Below, piece by piece: positions 7,290 to 14,457 of a stretch of 19,166 nt of DNA. Within the stretch, counting starts at the first letter, position 1. The number at the start of each line of letters is the position of its first letter. The notes under the pieces were generated by a model. That model was not told where the DNA came from. It did not search any database and saw nothing but the letters and a program-made list of their open reading frames with translations. The stretch is from Rhodococcus sp. (in: high G+C Gram-positive bacteria) (lineage in GTDB: Bacteria > Actinomycetota > Actinomycetes > Mycobacteriales > Mycobacteriaceae): positions 1 through 19,166 of the forward strand of contig JAAYXN010000494.1 of the NCBI GenBank assembly GCA_012515885.1. Reading direction: 5' to 3'. The position numbers and the translations under genes are program-made.

Positions 7290-7404
7290 CTCATGTGGGC
7301 GTTTTCTCTTCAGCGCACTTTAAGATCCCGGTGAAGACAATCCGGCTGTGCCCGATGCACTATCGAGGACGCGGGGAAGAAGGGAGCGTGGGCCAGTGCA
7401 TGCG
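7290..7404 (+). promoter_or_regulatory. Candidate cobalamin (B12) riboswitch
   Basis: The leader of the putative B12-uptake operon carries several elements in the order expected of the cobalamin riboswitch. These are a hairpin GTGGGC/GCGCAC (7295-7300, 7313-7318); CCCGGTGAA followed by AATCCGG (about 7327-7344); CTGTGCCCGATGCACTAT (about 7345-7362), resembling the conserved CCCGCaACTGT segment; GGGGAAG (about 7373-7379); and a weak B12-box-like GGCCAGTGCATGC at 7391-7403, which overlaps the GTG start of the next gene. A promoter may lie upstream (TTGCTT 7215-7220, AATTAT near 7237-7242). The overlap with the start suggests translational control. The match is by eye and the 3' box is weak; the downstream BtuFCD-like genes are what make it convincing. 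Confidence 0.55.
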
Positions 7405-7680
7405 GAGGAAATCGCTCACCTAGTTCGCGCGGTACCGGGCGTATCTGACCTGCACGGCGGCAAGTTCGGGGAGATCGCAACCTACGTTCCGCAAGGACGC
7501 ATCATCGGTGTTCGGCTTGATGGCGCCACCGCGCACATCCACGTCACACTGCATTTTGATGCGCCCATCGTGCGCACCGCTGAGCAGATTCGGACCACCG
7601 TCCTGGGCAGCAGCGAAGCCATCACCGCCGTCGACGTGGTGATCGAGGATCTCGATACCGGAACGCGTACGGGAGGCTAG
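7396..7680 (+). CDS. Small Asp23/Gls24-like protein at the head of the B12-uptake operon
   Basis: A 94-95-residue protein. The core, VPGVSDLHGGKFGEIATYVP followed by RIIGVRL and a beta-strand-rich stretch IHVTLHFD, ends in VDVVIEDLD. This alternating pattern resembles the short Asp23/Gls24-like proteins of actinobacteria, whose biochemical role is unclear. I chose GTG 7396 (AGGGAG nine bases upstream) rather than the in-frame ATG 7348, because the latter would place the start inside the riboswitch-like leader and add non-conserved residues. No signal peptide or membrane segment is seen. It sits between the riboswitch candidate and the ABC transporter genes, 41 bases before the binding-protein gene, so it is probably co-regulated by B12. 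Family call is tentative; the gene itself looks real. Confidence 0.7.
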   Translation: MHAEEIAHLVRAVPGVSDLHGGKFGEIATYVPQGRIIGVRLDGATAHIHVTLHFDAPIVRTAEQIRTTVLGSSEAITAVDVVIEDLDTGTRTGG

Positions 7681-7721
7681 TTTCCCAGGTACCCGCGGTT
7701 CATGTGCGTTAAGCTGCGGAA

Positions 7722-8612
7722 ATGACTCAGCTGCGTCGTGGGCTCATGCTGTCGGTCGCGGTGGTACTTGCTACCGCCGTTGCGTGCGGGACGGATTCCT
7801 CAGATTCCTCGTCTCCCACCACCGTCAACGAATCGGATGCCCCACAGTCCATCGTTTCCCTGGCACCTGTTGCCACCGAGATGCTGTTCGCAGTGGGGGC
7901 GGGCGATCAGGTTGTCGCGGTGGACGAACAGTCGAACTATCCCGAAGAGGCGCCGCGCACCACGCTGTCCGGGTACACGCCCAACGTCGAAGCAGTCCTC
8001 GGCTACGACCCTGACTTGGTTGTCACCACCGAGCAGTCGGACGACCTAATTTCTGGTCTGGAAGCCGCCAACGTGCAGGTGCTGGTACTGCCCGCTGCGA
8101 AAAGCCTCGACGACGTCTACTCGCAGATCGAGCAGGTCGGTGCGGCCACCGGACACGTCGGTGAGGCCGCAGAGCTGGTGTCGCAGATGCAGACCGATAT
8201 CGACGCGGTCGTCAGCCAACTGCCCGAACGGGACGAGCCGCTCACCTACTTCCAGGAACTCGATGAGACGTTCTACACCGTCACCAACGACACGTTCGTC
8301 GGCTCGATCTACTCGATGCTCGGGTTGACGTCCATCGCTGAAGGTTCCGATCCGTATCCGCAGCTGTCGGCCGAATACATCCTCGACGCCAACCCGGACA
8401 TCATTTTCTTGGCAGACGCGCAATGCTGCGGCGTCACCGCAGAATCCGTGGCGCAGCGTCCAGGCTGGTCAGAACTGACAGCAGTCCAGGAAGGACGCGT
8501 GTACGTCCTGGATGCCGATATCGCCAGCCGCTGGGGTCCCCGAGTGGTCGAGCTGGTGCGCCAGGTAGGAACCATCTCCGCATCGATCCCGGTGACGGTG
8601 TCGAACCCGTAA
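7722..8612 (+). CDS. btuF: B12/iron-siderophore-type ABC transporter substrate-binding lipoprotein (BtuF-like)
   Basis: A 296-residue periplasmic-binding-protein-fold lipoprotein (family PF01497). The N-terminus MTQLRRGLMLSVAVVLATAV is a signal peptide ending in a lipobox-like AVAC, giving lipidated Cys22, then a Ser/Asp-rich linker. The domain begins with SIVSLAPVATEMLFAVGAGD, the hallmark of cobalamin/siderophore binders, and includes YTPNVEAVLGYDPDLVV. It should deliver its ligand to the permease and ATPase encoded next. The family also covers heme and ferric-siderophore binders; the riboswitch candidate upstream argues for a cobamide. The permease gene begins 13 bases downstream, so the genes form one operon. 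Confidence 0.85.
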   Translation: MTQLRRGLMLSVAVVLATAVACGTDSSDSSSPTTVNESDAPQSIVSLAPVATEMLFAVGAGDQVVAVDEQSNYPEEAPRTTLSGYTPNVEAVLGYDPDLVVTTEQSDDLISGLEAANVQVLVLPAAKSLDDVYSQIEQVGAATGHVGEAAELVSQMQTDIDAVVSQLPERDEPLTYFQELDETFYTVTNDTFVGSIYSMLGLTSIAEGSDPYPQLSAEYILDANPDIIFLADAQCCGVTAESVAQRPGWSELTAVQEGRVYVLDADIASRWGPRVVELVRQVGTISASIPVTVSNP

Positions 8613-8625
8613 ATTTGCCGTACCC

Positions 8626-9684
8626 GTGAAAGTAATTGGTCGATCGCAGGTAGTTCGAGAACGCAACATCGGTCGACAGACACTCATCATTGTCGGTGCC
8701 GTCGCGGTACTCATCGTCGCGCTCGGTGCCGGAATCCTCGTCGGCCCCGTCAATTTGACGGTGCGCGGGGTCACCCTTGAACTGCTCAACGCACTACCTT
8801 TCGTTGACGTCGACTCCGGATTAACCGCACGTCAACAGGTGATTTTGTGGGACATTCGGATGCCGCGGGTAGCGCTGGGCGCCCTGGTGGGGGCGACCCT
8901 CGCGATCGCCGGCGCTGCCTATCAAGGTGTGTTCCGCAACCCGCTCGCTGACCCCTACCTATTGGGCGTCTCAAGCGGTGCGGGGCTGGGCGCAACCCTC
9001 GCGATCGCCGTCGGCGGAGTGATGGGGATGGTCGGAGTTCCCGTTGCCGCGTTCCTCGGTGGGCTTGCGGCCGTCGCCGCTGCGTATGCGTTGGGGCAGA
9101 CGGTCGGTGGGGCGCGCTCCGAAGTGGTGATCATCCTTGCCGGTGTCGCGGTGGCCGCATTCGCCAACGCTGCGCAGACATTTTTCCTTCAGCTCCACGA
9201 CGATTCGCTACGCCAGGTGTATTCGTGGCTGCTGGGCAGGCTCAGCACTGACGGATGGTCCGACGTCGTCAGCGTTCTGCCGTACGTCGTTATCTGTGCG
9301 GTCGTCATTGTGCTGTACCGACGCACCCTCGACGTCATGGCCGTTGGTGACGTGGAGGCAGCCAGTCTAGGAATCCAGCCCGCGCGCGTACGCCTGATCT
9401 TGGTGGCAATCGCGACGCTCGGGACCGCGGCTGTTGTCAGTGTCAGCGGACTGATCGGCTTCGTCGGCATCGTCGTCCCGCATGCTGTACGCATTATCGT
9501 CGGGCCGGGGCATCGCCTGCTTCTGCCGCTGTCGCTGCTGGTGGGTGCCTCGTTCCTCGTCGTCGCTGATGTTGTGGCCCGCACGGTCATGGCGCCAGCA
9601 GAACTGCCGATCGGTGTGGTCACCGCCGCGATCGGAGCGCCCTTCTTCCTGCTGGTCCTACGCCGAAGTAGGGCAAGCACATGA
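8626..9684 (+). CDS. btuC: FecCD-type ABC transporter permease (BtuC-like)
   Basis: Integral membrane permease of 352 residues with about ten hydrophobic segments, as in BtuC/FhuB/FecCD. Characteristic motifs: RMPRVALGALVGATLAIAG (79-97), RNPLADPYLLGVSSGAG (104-120) and SGLIGFVGIVVPH (about 269-281), the last containing the region that contacts the ATPase. The start is GTG 8626, without a strong ribosome-binding site; the short gap from the binding-protein gene and its strict co-orientation suggest translational coupling. Its stop overlaps the ATPase start by four bases (ATGA). It should form a homodimeric channel for the ligand carried by the lipoprotein, most likely cobalamin. Confidence 0.92.
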   Translation: MKVIGRSQVVRERNIGRQTLIIVGAVAVLIVALGAGILVGPVNLTVRGVTLELLNALPFVDVDSGLTARQQVILWDIRMPRVALGALVGATLAIAGAAYQGVFRNPLADPYLLGVSSGAGLGATLAIAVGGVMGMVGVPVAAFLGGLAAVAAAYALGQTVGGARSEVVIILAGVAVAAFANAAQTFFLQLHDDSLRQVYSWLLGRLSTDGWSDVVSVLPYVVICAVVIVLYRRTLDVMAVGDVEAASLGIQPARVRLILVAIATLGTAAVVSVSGLIGFVGIVVPHAVRIIVGPGHRLLLPLSLLVGASFLVVADVVARTVMAPAELPIGVVTAAIGAPFFLLVLRRSRAST

Positions 9685-10475
9685 GCGCCGAGACGAGCGC
9701 CATTCGCTGCGCCCACGTCAGCGTGACGCGAGGGCCGCGGCGCGTCATCGACAACGTCGATTGTGTTGTGCAGCCGGGGGAGTGGGTGTCCCTCGTAGGA
9801 CCCAACGGATCCGGAAAAACGACGCTGCTGCACGCACTCGCGGGGCTCATCCCCTCGACCGGCGACATCAACATTGCGGGCGTTGACCCCGCAGCGACAA
9901 AGCGCAGGGCCATGGCCCGCGTCGTCGCGTTGATGCCGCAACGGCCCACCGTGCCAGAAGGGGTGAGTGTGCGCGAGCTGGTCGGTTTGGGCCGCACACC
10001 ACACATCGCGCGCTTCGGAGTCGAGACCACCAATGACGCTGACGTCGTCGACCGCGTACTGGAAAGTTTGAATCTGGTGGATTTCGCGGGCCGTTCGGCC
10101 GGGGCACTCTCGGGCGGCGAGCTGCAGCGGGTGATGCTGGCGCGAGCGCTGGCACAAGAGCCCCAGGTGTTGCTGCTGGATGAACCCACAAGCGCCCTCG
10201 ATATCGGGCACCAACAGCAGGTTCTGGATTTGGTGGACACGCTGCGGCGCACGCACGGGCTGACTGTGCTCGCAGCCATGCATGACCTGACGTCGGCGGC
10301 TCAATACGCGCAGCGCCTCGTCCTTCTCGATGGTGGACGCATCGTCGCCGACGGCACACCCGTCGAGGTGCTCACCGCTGACCGGATTGCCCGCGTCTAT
10401 GACGCGCGAGTGGAAGTGTTGATGCGTCCCGGCGGCACTATCGCCGTCTTACCGCTCACTCGACCCGTGGACTAG
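9681..10475 (+). CDS. btuD: ABC transporter ATPase of the B12-uptake system (BtuD-like)
   Basis: Cytoplasmic ATPase of 264 residues. Walker A GPNGSGKTT at 40-48, Q-loop Gln87 (MPQRP), signature LSGGELQR at 143-150, Walker B VLLLDEP at 163-169, D-loop SALD and switch His201 are all intact. It belongs to the FepC/BtuD group of importer ATPases. The start ATG 9681 overlaps the permease stop by ATGA. It is the last gene of the operon and is followed by a large inverted repeat at 10495-10547 in the gap before the convergent fprA. Transporter class is certain; cobalamin specificity rests on the leader. Confidence 0.93.
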   Translation: MSAETSAIRCAHVSVTRGPRRVIDNVDCVVQPGEWVSLVGPNGSGKTTLLHALAGLIPSTGDINIAGVDPAATKRRAMARVVALMPQRPTVPEGVSVRELVGLGRTPHIARFGVETTNDADVVDRVLESLNLVDFAGRSAGALSGGELQRVMLARALAQEPQVLLLDEPTSALDIGHQQQVLDLVDTLRRTHGLTVLAAMHDLTSAAQYAQRLVLLDGGRIVADGTPVEVLTADRIARVYDARVEVLMRPGGTIAVLPLTRPVD

Positions 10476-10494
10476 ATGGGGCCCAAACACCAAC

Positions 10495-10547
10495 GGGCAC
10501 AATGTCGCAACGGTTCCATCTAACGGATACGTCGTGACATTGCGCCC
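10495..10547. terminator. Inverted repeat between convergent btuD and fprA, possible bidirectional terminator
   Basis: GGGCACAATGTC (10495-10506) pairs with GACATTGCGCCC (10536-10547) at 11 of 12 positions, with a 29-base loop. There is no T-tract on either side, so it would be an atypical terminator. Its position between two convergent stops supports the role. Confidence 0.5.
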
Positions 10548-10562
10548 GGGGCGTCGGGGTAA

Positions 10563-11954
10563 TTAAGCCTTGTCTGGCTCGCTGGCCTTGAGCATGTCGT
10601 GGCGCTCAACGACTTTCACGCGCTCACGACCCTCCGGCTCACCGAGGCTGCGCTCATGCGCATCCAGGCGGTACCAGCCCTGCCACGTCGTGTACGGCAA
10701 TCCCTTAGCTTCAAGGAATTCGATGACGGCAGCCTCGTCGGGGTTCTCAGCGCCACGCAGGTTCGGCTGATCCGCCAGCAGGTTCGCGACGGTCTCGTTG
10801 GCGTCACCCTTGGTGTGGCCGATCAAACCGACCGGGCCACGCTTAATCCAACCGGTGACGTAGGTGCCAGGCATGAAGCGAGCATCGCCTTCAGCGGTGT
10901 CGTCCGCGATCACGCGGCCAGCCTCGTTGGGGACGGTGCCAGCCTGATCATCGAACGGCAGCTGCGCGACGTTCTGCGACAGGTAGCCGACAGCGCGGTA
11001 CACAGCCTGCACATCCCAGTCGTTGAACTTGCCGGTGCCCTTAACGTTGCCGGTGCCGTCAAGTTCGGTGCGTTCGGTACGCAAACCAACAACCTTGCCG
11101 TCTTCGCCGAGAACCTCATGCGGGGACTCGAAGAAGTGCAGGAACAGCTTGTGTGGACGGTTTCCGACGTCGCGGATCGCCCAGTCCTGCAGCGTGTTGG
11201 CGACCATGTCGACCTGCTTGGACGCGCGGCGTGCAGCCTCGGAGCCCTCGTCGTAGTCGATGTCTTCGGGATCGACGATGACCTCGATGGTGGGTGAATG
11301 ATCGAGTTCACGCAGTTCCAGCGGGGTGAACTTGGCTTGAGCGGGGCCACGGCGACCGAAGACGTGAACCTCGACGGCCTTGTTGTTTTTGAGGCCCTCG
11401 TAGACGTTCGGCGGGATTTCGGTGGGCAGCAGTTCGTCGCCGGTCTTGGCGAGAACACGTGCGATATCGAGGGCGACGTTGCCGACGCCCAAAACAGCGA
11501 CCTTTTCGGCGTCGAGCGGCCAGGTGCGCGGCACATCGGGGTGTCCGTCGTACCAGGAAACGAAGTCGGCGGCGCCGTAGCTGCCATCAAGTTCGATGCC
11601 GGGGATACCCAGGGCGCGGTCCGCGTTGGCACCCGTGGAGAAGATGACGGCGTCGTAGAAACGCTGCAAGTCATCGAGGGTGATGTCGGTGCCGTAGTCG
11701 ATGTTGCCGATGAGGCGAACCTGCGGCTTATCGAGCACCTTGTGCAGTGCGGTGATGATGCCCTTGATGCGGGGGTGGTCGGGTGCGACGCCGTAGCGGA
11801 TCAGACCGAAGGGAGCGGGCATGCGCTCGTACAGGTCGATGCTGACGCCGGGGCCGGCAGCGTAGTCGGATTTCATCAGCGCATCGGCGGCATAGATTCC
11901 GGCCGGGCCGGCGCCGACGATCGCTACGCGGAGCGGACGTGTCTGGTCAGTCAT
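10563..11954 (-). CDS. fprA: NADPH-ferredoxin reductase, adrenodoxin-reductase type
   Basis: A 463-residue flavoprotein close in length to M. tuberculosis FprA (456). It transfers electrons from NADPH through FAD to ferredoxins, which feed cytochromes P450 and other acceptors. The FAD-binding GAGPAG is at 14-19, the NADPH-site GVGNVALDIARVL at 156-168, the phosphate-contacting arginines in FGRRGPAQ near 201, and the C-terminal FAD segment GWIKRGPVGLIGHTKGDA is intact. ATG 11954 starts MTDQTRPLRVAIVG, the expected N-terminus. The ribosome-binding site is weak. A DtxR/IdeR-like box lies upstream at 12010-12028 and a TTAGGT half-site nearer the start, suggesting iron-dependent expression. It is monocistronic as far as can be seen. 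Confidence 0.95.
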   Translation of the reverse strand: MTDQTRPLRVAIVGAGPAGIYAADALMKSDYAAGPGVSIDLYERMPAPFGLIRYGVAPDHPRIKGIITALHKVLDKPQVRLIGNIDYGTDITLDDLQRFYDAVIFSTGANADRALGIPGIELDGSYGAADFVSWYDGHPDVPRTWPLDAEKVAVLGVGNVALDIARVLAKTGDELLPTEIPPNVYEGLKNNKAVEVHVFGRRGPAQAKFTPLELRELDHSPTIEVIVDPEDIDYDEGSEAARRASKQVDMVANTLQDWAIRDVGNRPHKLFLHFFESPHEVLGEDGKVVGLRTERTELDGTGNVKGTGKFNDWDVQAVYRAVGYLSQNVAQLPFDDQAGTVPNEAGRVIADDTAEGDARFMPGTYVTGWIKRGPVGLIGHTKGDANETVANLLADQPNLRGAENPDEAAVIEFLEAKGLPYTTWQGWYRLDAHERSLGEPEGRERVKVVERHDMLKASEPDKA

Positions 11955-12009
11955 CTGGGGCGAGCTACCTAACTGATGGTTTGCGGACAGGTTTTGGTGC
12001 GTTTGAGCT

Positions 12010-12028
12010 TAAGTTAAGCCCAGCCTAA
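12010..12028. promoter_or_regulatory. Candidate DtxR/IdeR iron box upstream of fprA
   Basis: Read on the minus strand, TTAGGCTGGGCTTAACTTA matches the 19-bp DtxR consensus TTAGGTTAGSCTAACCTAA at about 14 of 19 positions, with both half-sites recognisable. It overlaps a possible -10 (TAACTT) for fprA. Another half-site, ACCTAAC, is at 11967-11973. Five mismatches make this a candidate only. Confidence 0.4.
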
Positions 12029-12103
12029 CTGGGTCGGGCAGGGTCCTGCAGTCTCGATCATCCTCTCGATGTGCGCGCGGTGGTAGCCGGTAGACAATTG
12101 GGG

Positions 12104-12126
12104 GGTCACAAAGTTTTGTTGTGACC
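12104..12126. promoter_or_regulatory. Perfect palindrome over the -35 of the membrane-protein gene
   Basis: GGTCACAA (12104-12111) and TTGTGACC (12119-12126) form a perfect 8-bp inverted repeat with a 7-base spacer. The possible -35 TTTTGT (12114-12119) lies inside it, 17 bases before a -10-like TAGGCT (12137-12142). An operator for an unidentified regulator is likely. Confidence 0.45.
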
Positions 12127-12173
12127 AGTGGGTGGATAGGCTGAACTGCAACCACACCGTGTGAGAGGAAGCT

Positions 12174-12599
12174 ATGGCCGAGTCGACGGAAAACCCGAGT
12201 GAACAGCCCGACGAACCTCGGGAAGGCTCAGCCACTCCGTTCCTGGTTGCCGTGGGCCTCGTTGCTGTTCTCCTCCTCGCAGCGGTGATGTGGAACTGGC
12301 TTACACCCAGCTCGGAGCTCTCCGAAACGGATCGAATCAATCGGGTAACCGCGGACTTCATCAACGTCCACAACAATGATGACGAGGACGCGCGCACCAA
12401 GATTGTGTGCCGTGACTACTCCGAAGAGCAGTCCCCACTGGCCGGTCTGGAAGGCGACGTGTCTTTCGTCTCCGTCGACAACGTGCAGTTCACTGGCGAT
12501 CAAGCAACAGCACAGGTCAGCGTCAACTCGGAGAGCGGTCACAACACGAAGACGTGGCGCTACGTCCACTCAGGTGATCTGTGGCAGGTCTGTAACTGA
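12174..12599 (+). CDS. Small single-pass membrane protein with extracytoplasmic domain (Rv0361/DUF4878-like)
   Basis: A 141-residue protein: an acidic N-terminal tail (1-20), one transmembrane helix (about 22-43, FLVAVGLVAVLLLAAVMW), and an outside domain of about 95 residues. That domain, starting ELSETDRINRVTADFINVHN and ending KTWRYVHSGDLWQVCN, has the helix-then-sheet pattern of NTF2-like/DUF4878 domains found in mycobacterial membrane proteins. Cys79 and Cys140 could form a disulfide. The start ATG 12174 has a good GAGAGGA upstream. Function is unknown. It lies about 65 bases upstream of the rhodanese gene, which seems to have its own promoter. The family assignment is tentative; the topology is clear. 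Confidence 0.8.
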   Translation: MAESTENPSEQPDEPREGSATPFLVAVGLVAVLLLAAVMWNWLTPSSELSETDRINRVTADFINVHNNDDEDARTKIVCRDYSEEQSPLAGLEGDVSFVSVDNVQFTGDQATAQVSVNSESGHNTKTWRYVHSGDLWQVCN

Positions 12600-12645
12600 T
12601 CGCTGGTGGCGGAGCGCATCGCCCCGAACGGCGCAGCTAGCACGG

Positions 12646-12663
12646 CTGTGTAAAACTTGCAGG
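12646..12663 (+). promoter_or_regulatory. Extended -10 box for leaderless rhodanese transcript
   Basis: TGTG followed by TAAAAC (12651-12656) lies seven bases before GTG 12664, fitting a transcript that begins at the start codon. No ribosome-binding site and no clear -35 are visible. Confidence 0.4.
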
Positions 12664-13083
12664 GTGAGTTACGCAGGTGACATAACGCCGCAGGAGGCGT
12701 GGGAGCTTCTTTCAAGCAAGCACGACGCCGTCCTGGTTGATGTCCGTACTGACGCCGAGTGGCGGTATGTCGGGGTTCCCGATATCGCCGAGCTTGGTCG
12801 CCGCACCGTCCTGATCGAGTGGGTCAGTTACCCGACGGGTGCGCGTAACGACAACTTCGTTGACCAGTTGAAAGAAGCCGGAATCGCTGGTGGCGAGGAC
12901 GCCCCCGTCATCTTCCTGTGCCGTTCCGGTCAGCGTTCTATTGGTGCAGCCGAAGCTGCGACAGCGGCGGGAATCGGCCCGTCGTACAACGTGCTCGACG
13001 GTTTTGAAGGCGCACTTGACGCCGACGGTCACCGCGGGGCGCAGGGCTGGCGGGCGTTGGGCCTGCCGTGGAGGCAATCGTGA
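12664..13083 (+). CDS. Rhodanese-like sulfurtransferase
   Basis: A single-domain rhodanese of 139 residues. The active-site loop CRSGQRS is at 86-92 with nucleophile Cys86, and VLVDVRTDAEW (23-33) is the standard N-terminal motif. Such proteins carry sulfur as a persulfide. GTG 12664 (MSYAGDITPQEAWELL) is the family start; an upstream frame extension reads through non-conserved sequence. Its TGA overlaps the GTG of metZ by four bases (GTGA), so the two are translationally coupled. In M. tuberculosis the rhodanese gene Rv0390 likewise precedes metZ. A role in supplying sulfide or persulfide to MetZ is attractive but is an inference from this constant pairing. Confidence 0.92.
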   Translation: MSYAGDITPQEAWELLSSKHDAVLVDVRTDAEWRYVGVPDIAELGRRTVLIEWVSYPTGARNDNFVDQLKEAGIAGGEDAPVIFLCRSGQRSIGAAEAATAAGIGPSYNVLDGFEGALDADGHRGAQGWRALGLPWRQS

Positions 13084-14303
13084 GTTCCATTCCTCAGGGC
13101 GGTGGGTTCGGTCGGCCGCTGCCAGATGGTGTTGGTCTGGGCACTATTGGTGTTCAGGGCGGAGTATTGCGTTCGGGGTTTGAGGAAACCTCGGAGGCGA
13201 TGTTCCTGAACTCGGGGTTCGTCTACGAAAGCGCGGAAGCGGCTGAAGCGTCGTTTACCGGCGACATCGACCATTTCGTGTACTCGCGCTACGGCAATCC
13301 GACGGTGAAGATGTTCGAAGAGCGTCTGCGTCTGATTGACGGGGCTGAAGCTGCGTTCGCGACGGCCAGCGGCATGTCAGCGGTGTTTGTGGCATTGGCT
13401 GCGCTGCTCAAATCGGGTGACCGTCTGGTGGCCGCCCGCAGCCTGTTCGGTTCGTGCTTTGTGGTGTGCAACGAGATCCTGCCGCGTTGGGGTGTCGAGA
13501 CCGTCTTCGTTGACGGCGATGATCTTGATCAGTGGGAGCAGGCGCTGTCGGTACCGACGACGGCTGTGTTCTTTGAGACGCCGTCGAATCCGATGCAGGA
13601 TCTTGTTGATGTGCGCCGCGTTGTTGAACTTGCGCACGCTGCGGGCGCAAAAGTGGTGTTGGACAATGTTTTTGCGACGCCACTGTTGCAGCGCAGTTTC
13701 GATTTGGGTGCGGATGTCGTGGTGTATTCGGGTACGAAACACATTGACGGTCAGGGTCGTGTTCTTGGCGGTGCCATTTTGGGTAGCGAAGAGTACATCG
13801 ATGGCCCGGTGAAAACACTGATGCGCCATACAGGTCCGGCTTTGAGTCCGTTTAATGCGTGGACGTTGCTGAAGGGTTTGGAGACGATGCCGCTGCGGGT
13901 GCGGTATTCGGTGGATTCTGCGCTACAGATCGCGCGATTCTTGGAGGAGCATCCGGCGGTTCGGTGGGTGAAGTACCCGTTTTTGGAGTCGCATCCGCAA
14001 TACGATTTGGCGACGTCGCAAATGAGTGGCGGCGGAACGGTGATTACGTTCGAGTTGGATGCTCCGGATTCGCAGGCGAAGGATCGCGCTTTCAAGTTGC
14101 TTAATGGTCTTGAGCTGGTGAGTATTTCGAACAATCTGGGTGACGCGAAGTCACTTATTACTCATCCTGCGACGACGACGCATCGTGCGATGGGTCCGGA
14201 AGGCCGCGCTGCCGTGGGCATTACCGATGGTGTCGTCCGCTTGTCGGTGGGCTTGGAAGAAACTCCAGATTTGCTTGCCGACCTTGACCGCGCTCTGAGC
14301 TAG
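13080..14303 (+). CDS. metZ: O-succinylhomoserine sulfhydrylase
   Basis: A 407-residue PLP enzyme of the Cys/Met metabolism family, making homocysteine from O-succinylhomoserine and sulfide in direct sulfhydrylation. Motifs: SRYGNPTV (69-76), ATASGMSA (94-101), the aspartate of VVLDNVFATP, and the PLP lysine at Lys220 in YSGTKHIDGQGRVLGGAILG. The sequence closely follows M. tuberculosis MetZ (Rv0391, 406 residues), which supports MetZ over MetB or MetY. I chose GTG 13080, not GTG 13068, because GGAGG sits six bases upstream of 13080 and because it overlaps the rhodanese stop. A terminator-like region follows, shared with the convergent small gene downstream. Confidence 0.95.
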   Translation: MSSIPQGGGFGRPLPDGVGLGTIGVQGGVLRSGFEETSEAMFLNSGFVYESAEAAEASFTGDIDHFVYSRYGNPTVKMFEERLRLIDGAEAAFATASGMSAVFVALAALLKSGDRLVAARSLFGSCFVVCNEILPRWGVETVFVDGDDLDQWEQALSVPTTAVFFETPSNPMQDLVDVRRVVELAHAAGAKVVLDNVFATPLLQRSFDLGADVVVYSGTKHIDGQGRVLGGAILGSEEYIDGPVKTLMRHTGPALSPFNAWTLLKGLETMPLRVRYSVDSALQIARFLEEHPAVRWVKYPFLESHPQYDLATSQMSGGGTVITFELDAPDSQAKDRAFKLLNGLELVSISNNLGDAKSLITHPATTTHRAMGPEGRAAVGITDGVVRLSVGLEETPDLLADLDRALS

Positions 14304-14322
14304 GGGCTGTTCGCGCTTCGTC

Positions 14323-14399
14323 AAAAACCTTCCCGCATGCCGTTTGTCTTCCCGGAGCGGCAATTGTGCGTGCACGAGTACAGAATGCATGCGGGAAGG
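14323..14399 (-). terminator. Intrinsic terminator for the small minus-strand gene
   Basis: CCTTCCCGCATGC (14328-14340) and GCATGCGGGAAGG (14387-14399) form a perfect 13-bp stem around a 46-base loop. Read on the minus strand it is followed by five T (14327-14323), as in a rho-independent terminator. The loop is unusually long but contains further self-complementary stretches such as GTGCGTGCAC. It may also stop metZ transcription from the other side. Confidence 0.65.
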
Positions 14400-14426
14400 G
14401 GCGGCGGCAGCGGCGGGCAGCGACAC

Positions 14427-14457
14427 ACCAACCGGGCGGGTTAACGCTCCGGTTGGT
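14427..14457 (-). terminator. Second hairpin overlapping the stop of the small minus-strand gene
   Basis: ACCAACCGG (14427-14435) and CCGGTTGGT (14449-14457) form a perfect 9-bp stem with a 13-base loop that contains the TAA stop of the gene at 14441. No T-run follows it directly. It may stabilise the mRNA end or assist the terminator further down. Confidence 0.4.

Noticed and set aside
7348..7395. Earlier ATG start for the Asp23-like protein
   Set aside because: The added residues are Arg-rich, fall inside the riboswitch-like leader, and no ribosome-binding site precedes the ATG.
7241..7423. Short plus-strand ORF in the B12-operon leader
   Set aside because: It overlaps the structured leader and the following gene in another frame, lacks a ribosome-binding site and has no protein-like pattern.
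9189..10304. Long minus-strand open frame opposite the permease and ATPase genes (371 codons)
   Set aside because: It crosses two well-supported overlapping genes and has Ser/Arg/Thr-rich composition typical of antisense frames.
10599..11297. Plus-strand open frames opposite fprA
   Set aside because: FprA is intact with both nucleotide-binding motifs; the opposite frames show no motif and no ribosome-binding site.
12104..12126. Reading the GGTCACAA palindrome as a GlxR/CRP site
   Set aside because: The half-sites have the opposite orientation (TCACA outside-in) and the spacing differs from TGTGA-N6-TCACA.
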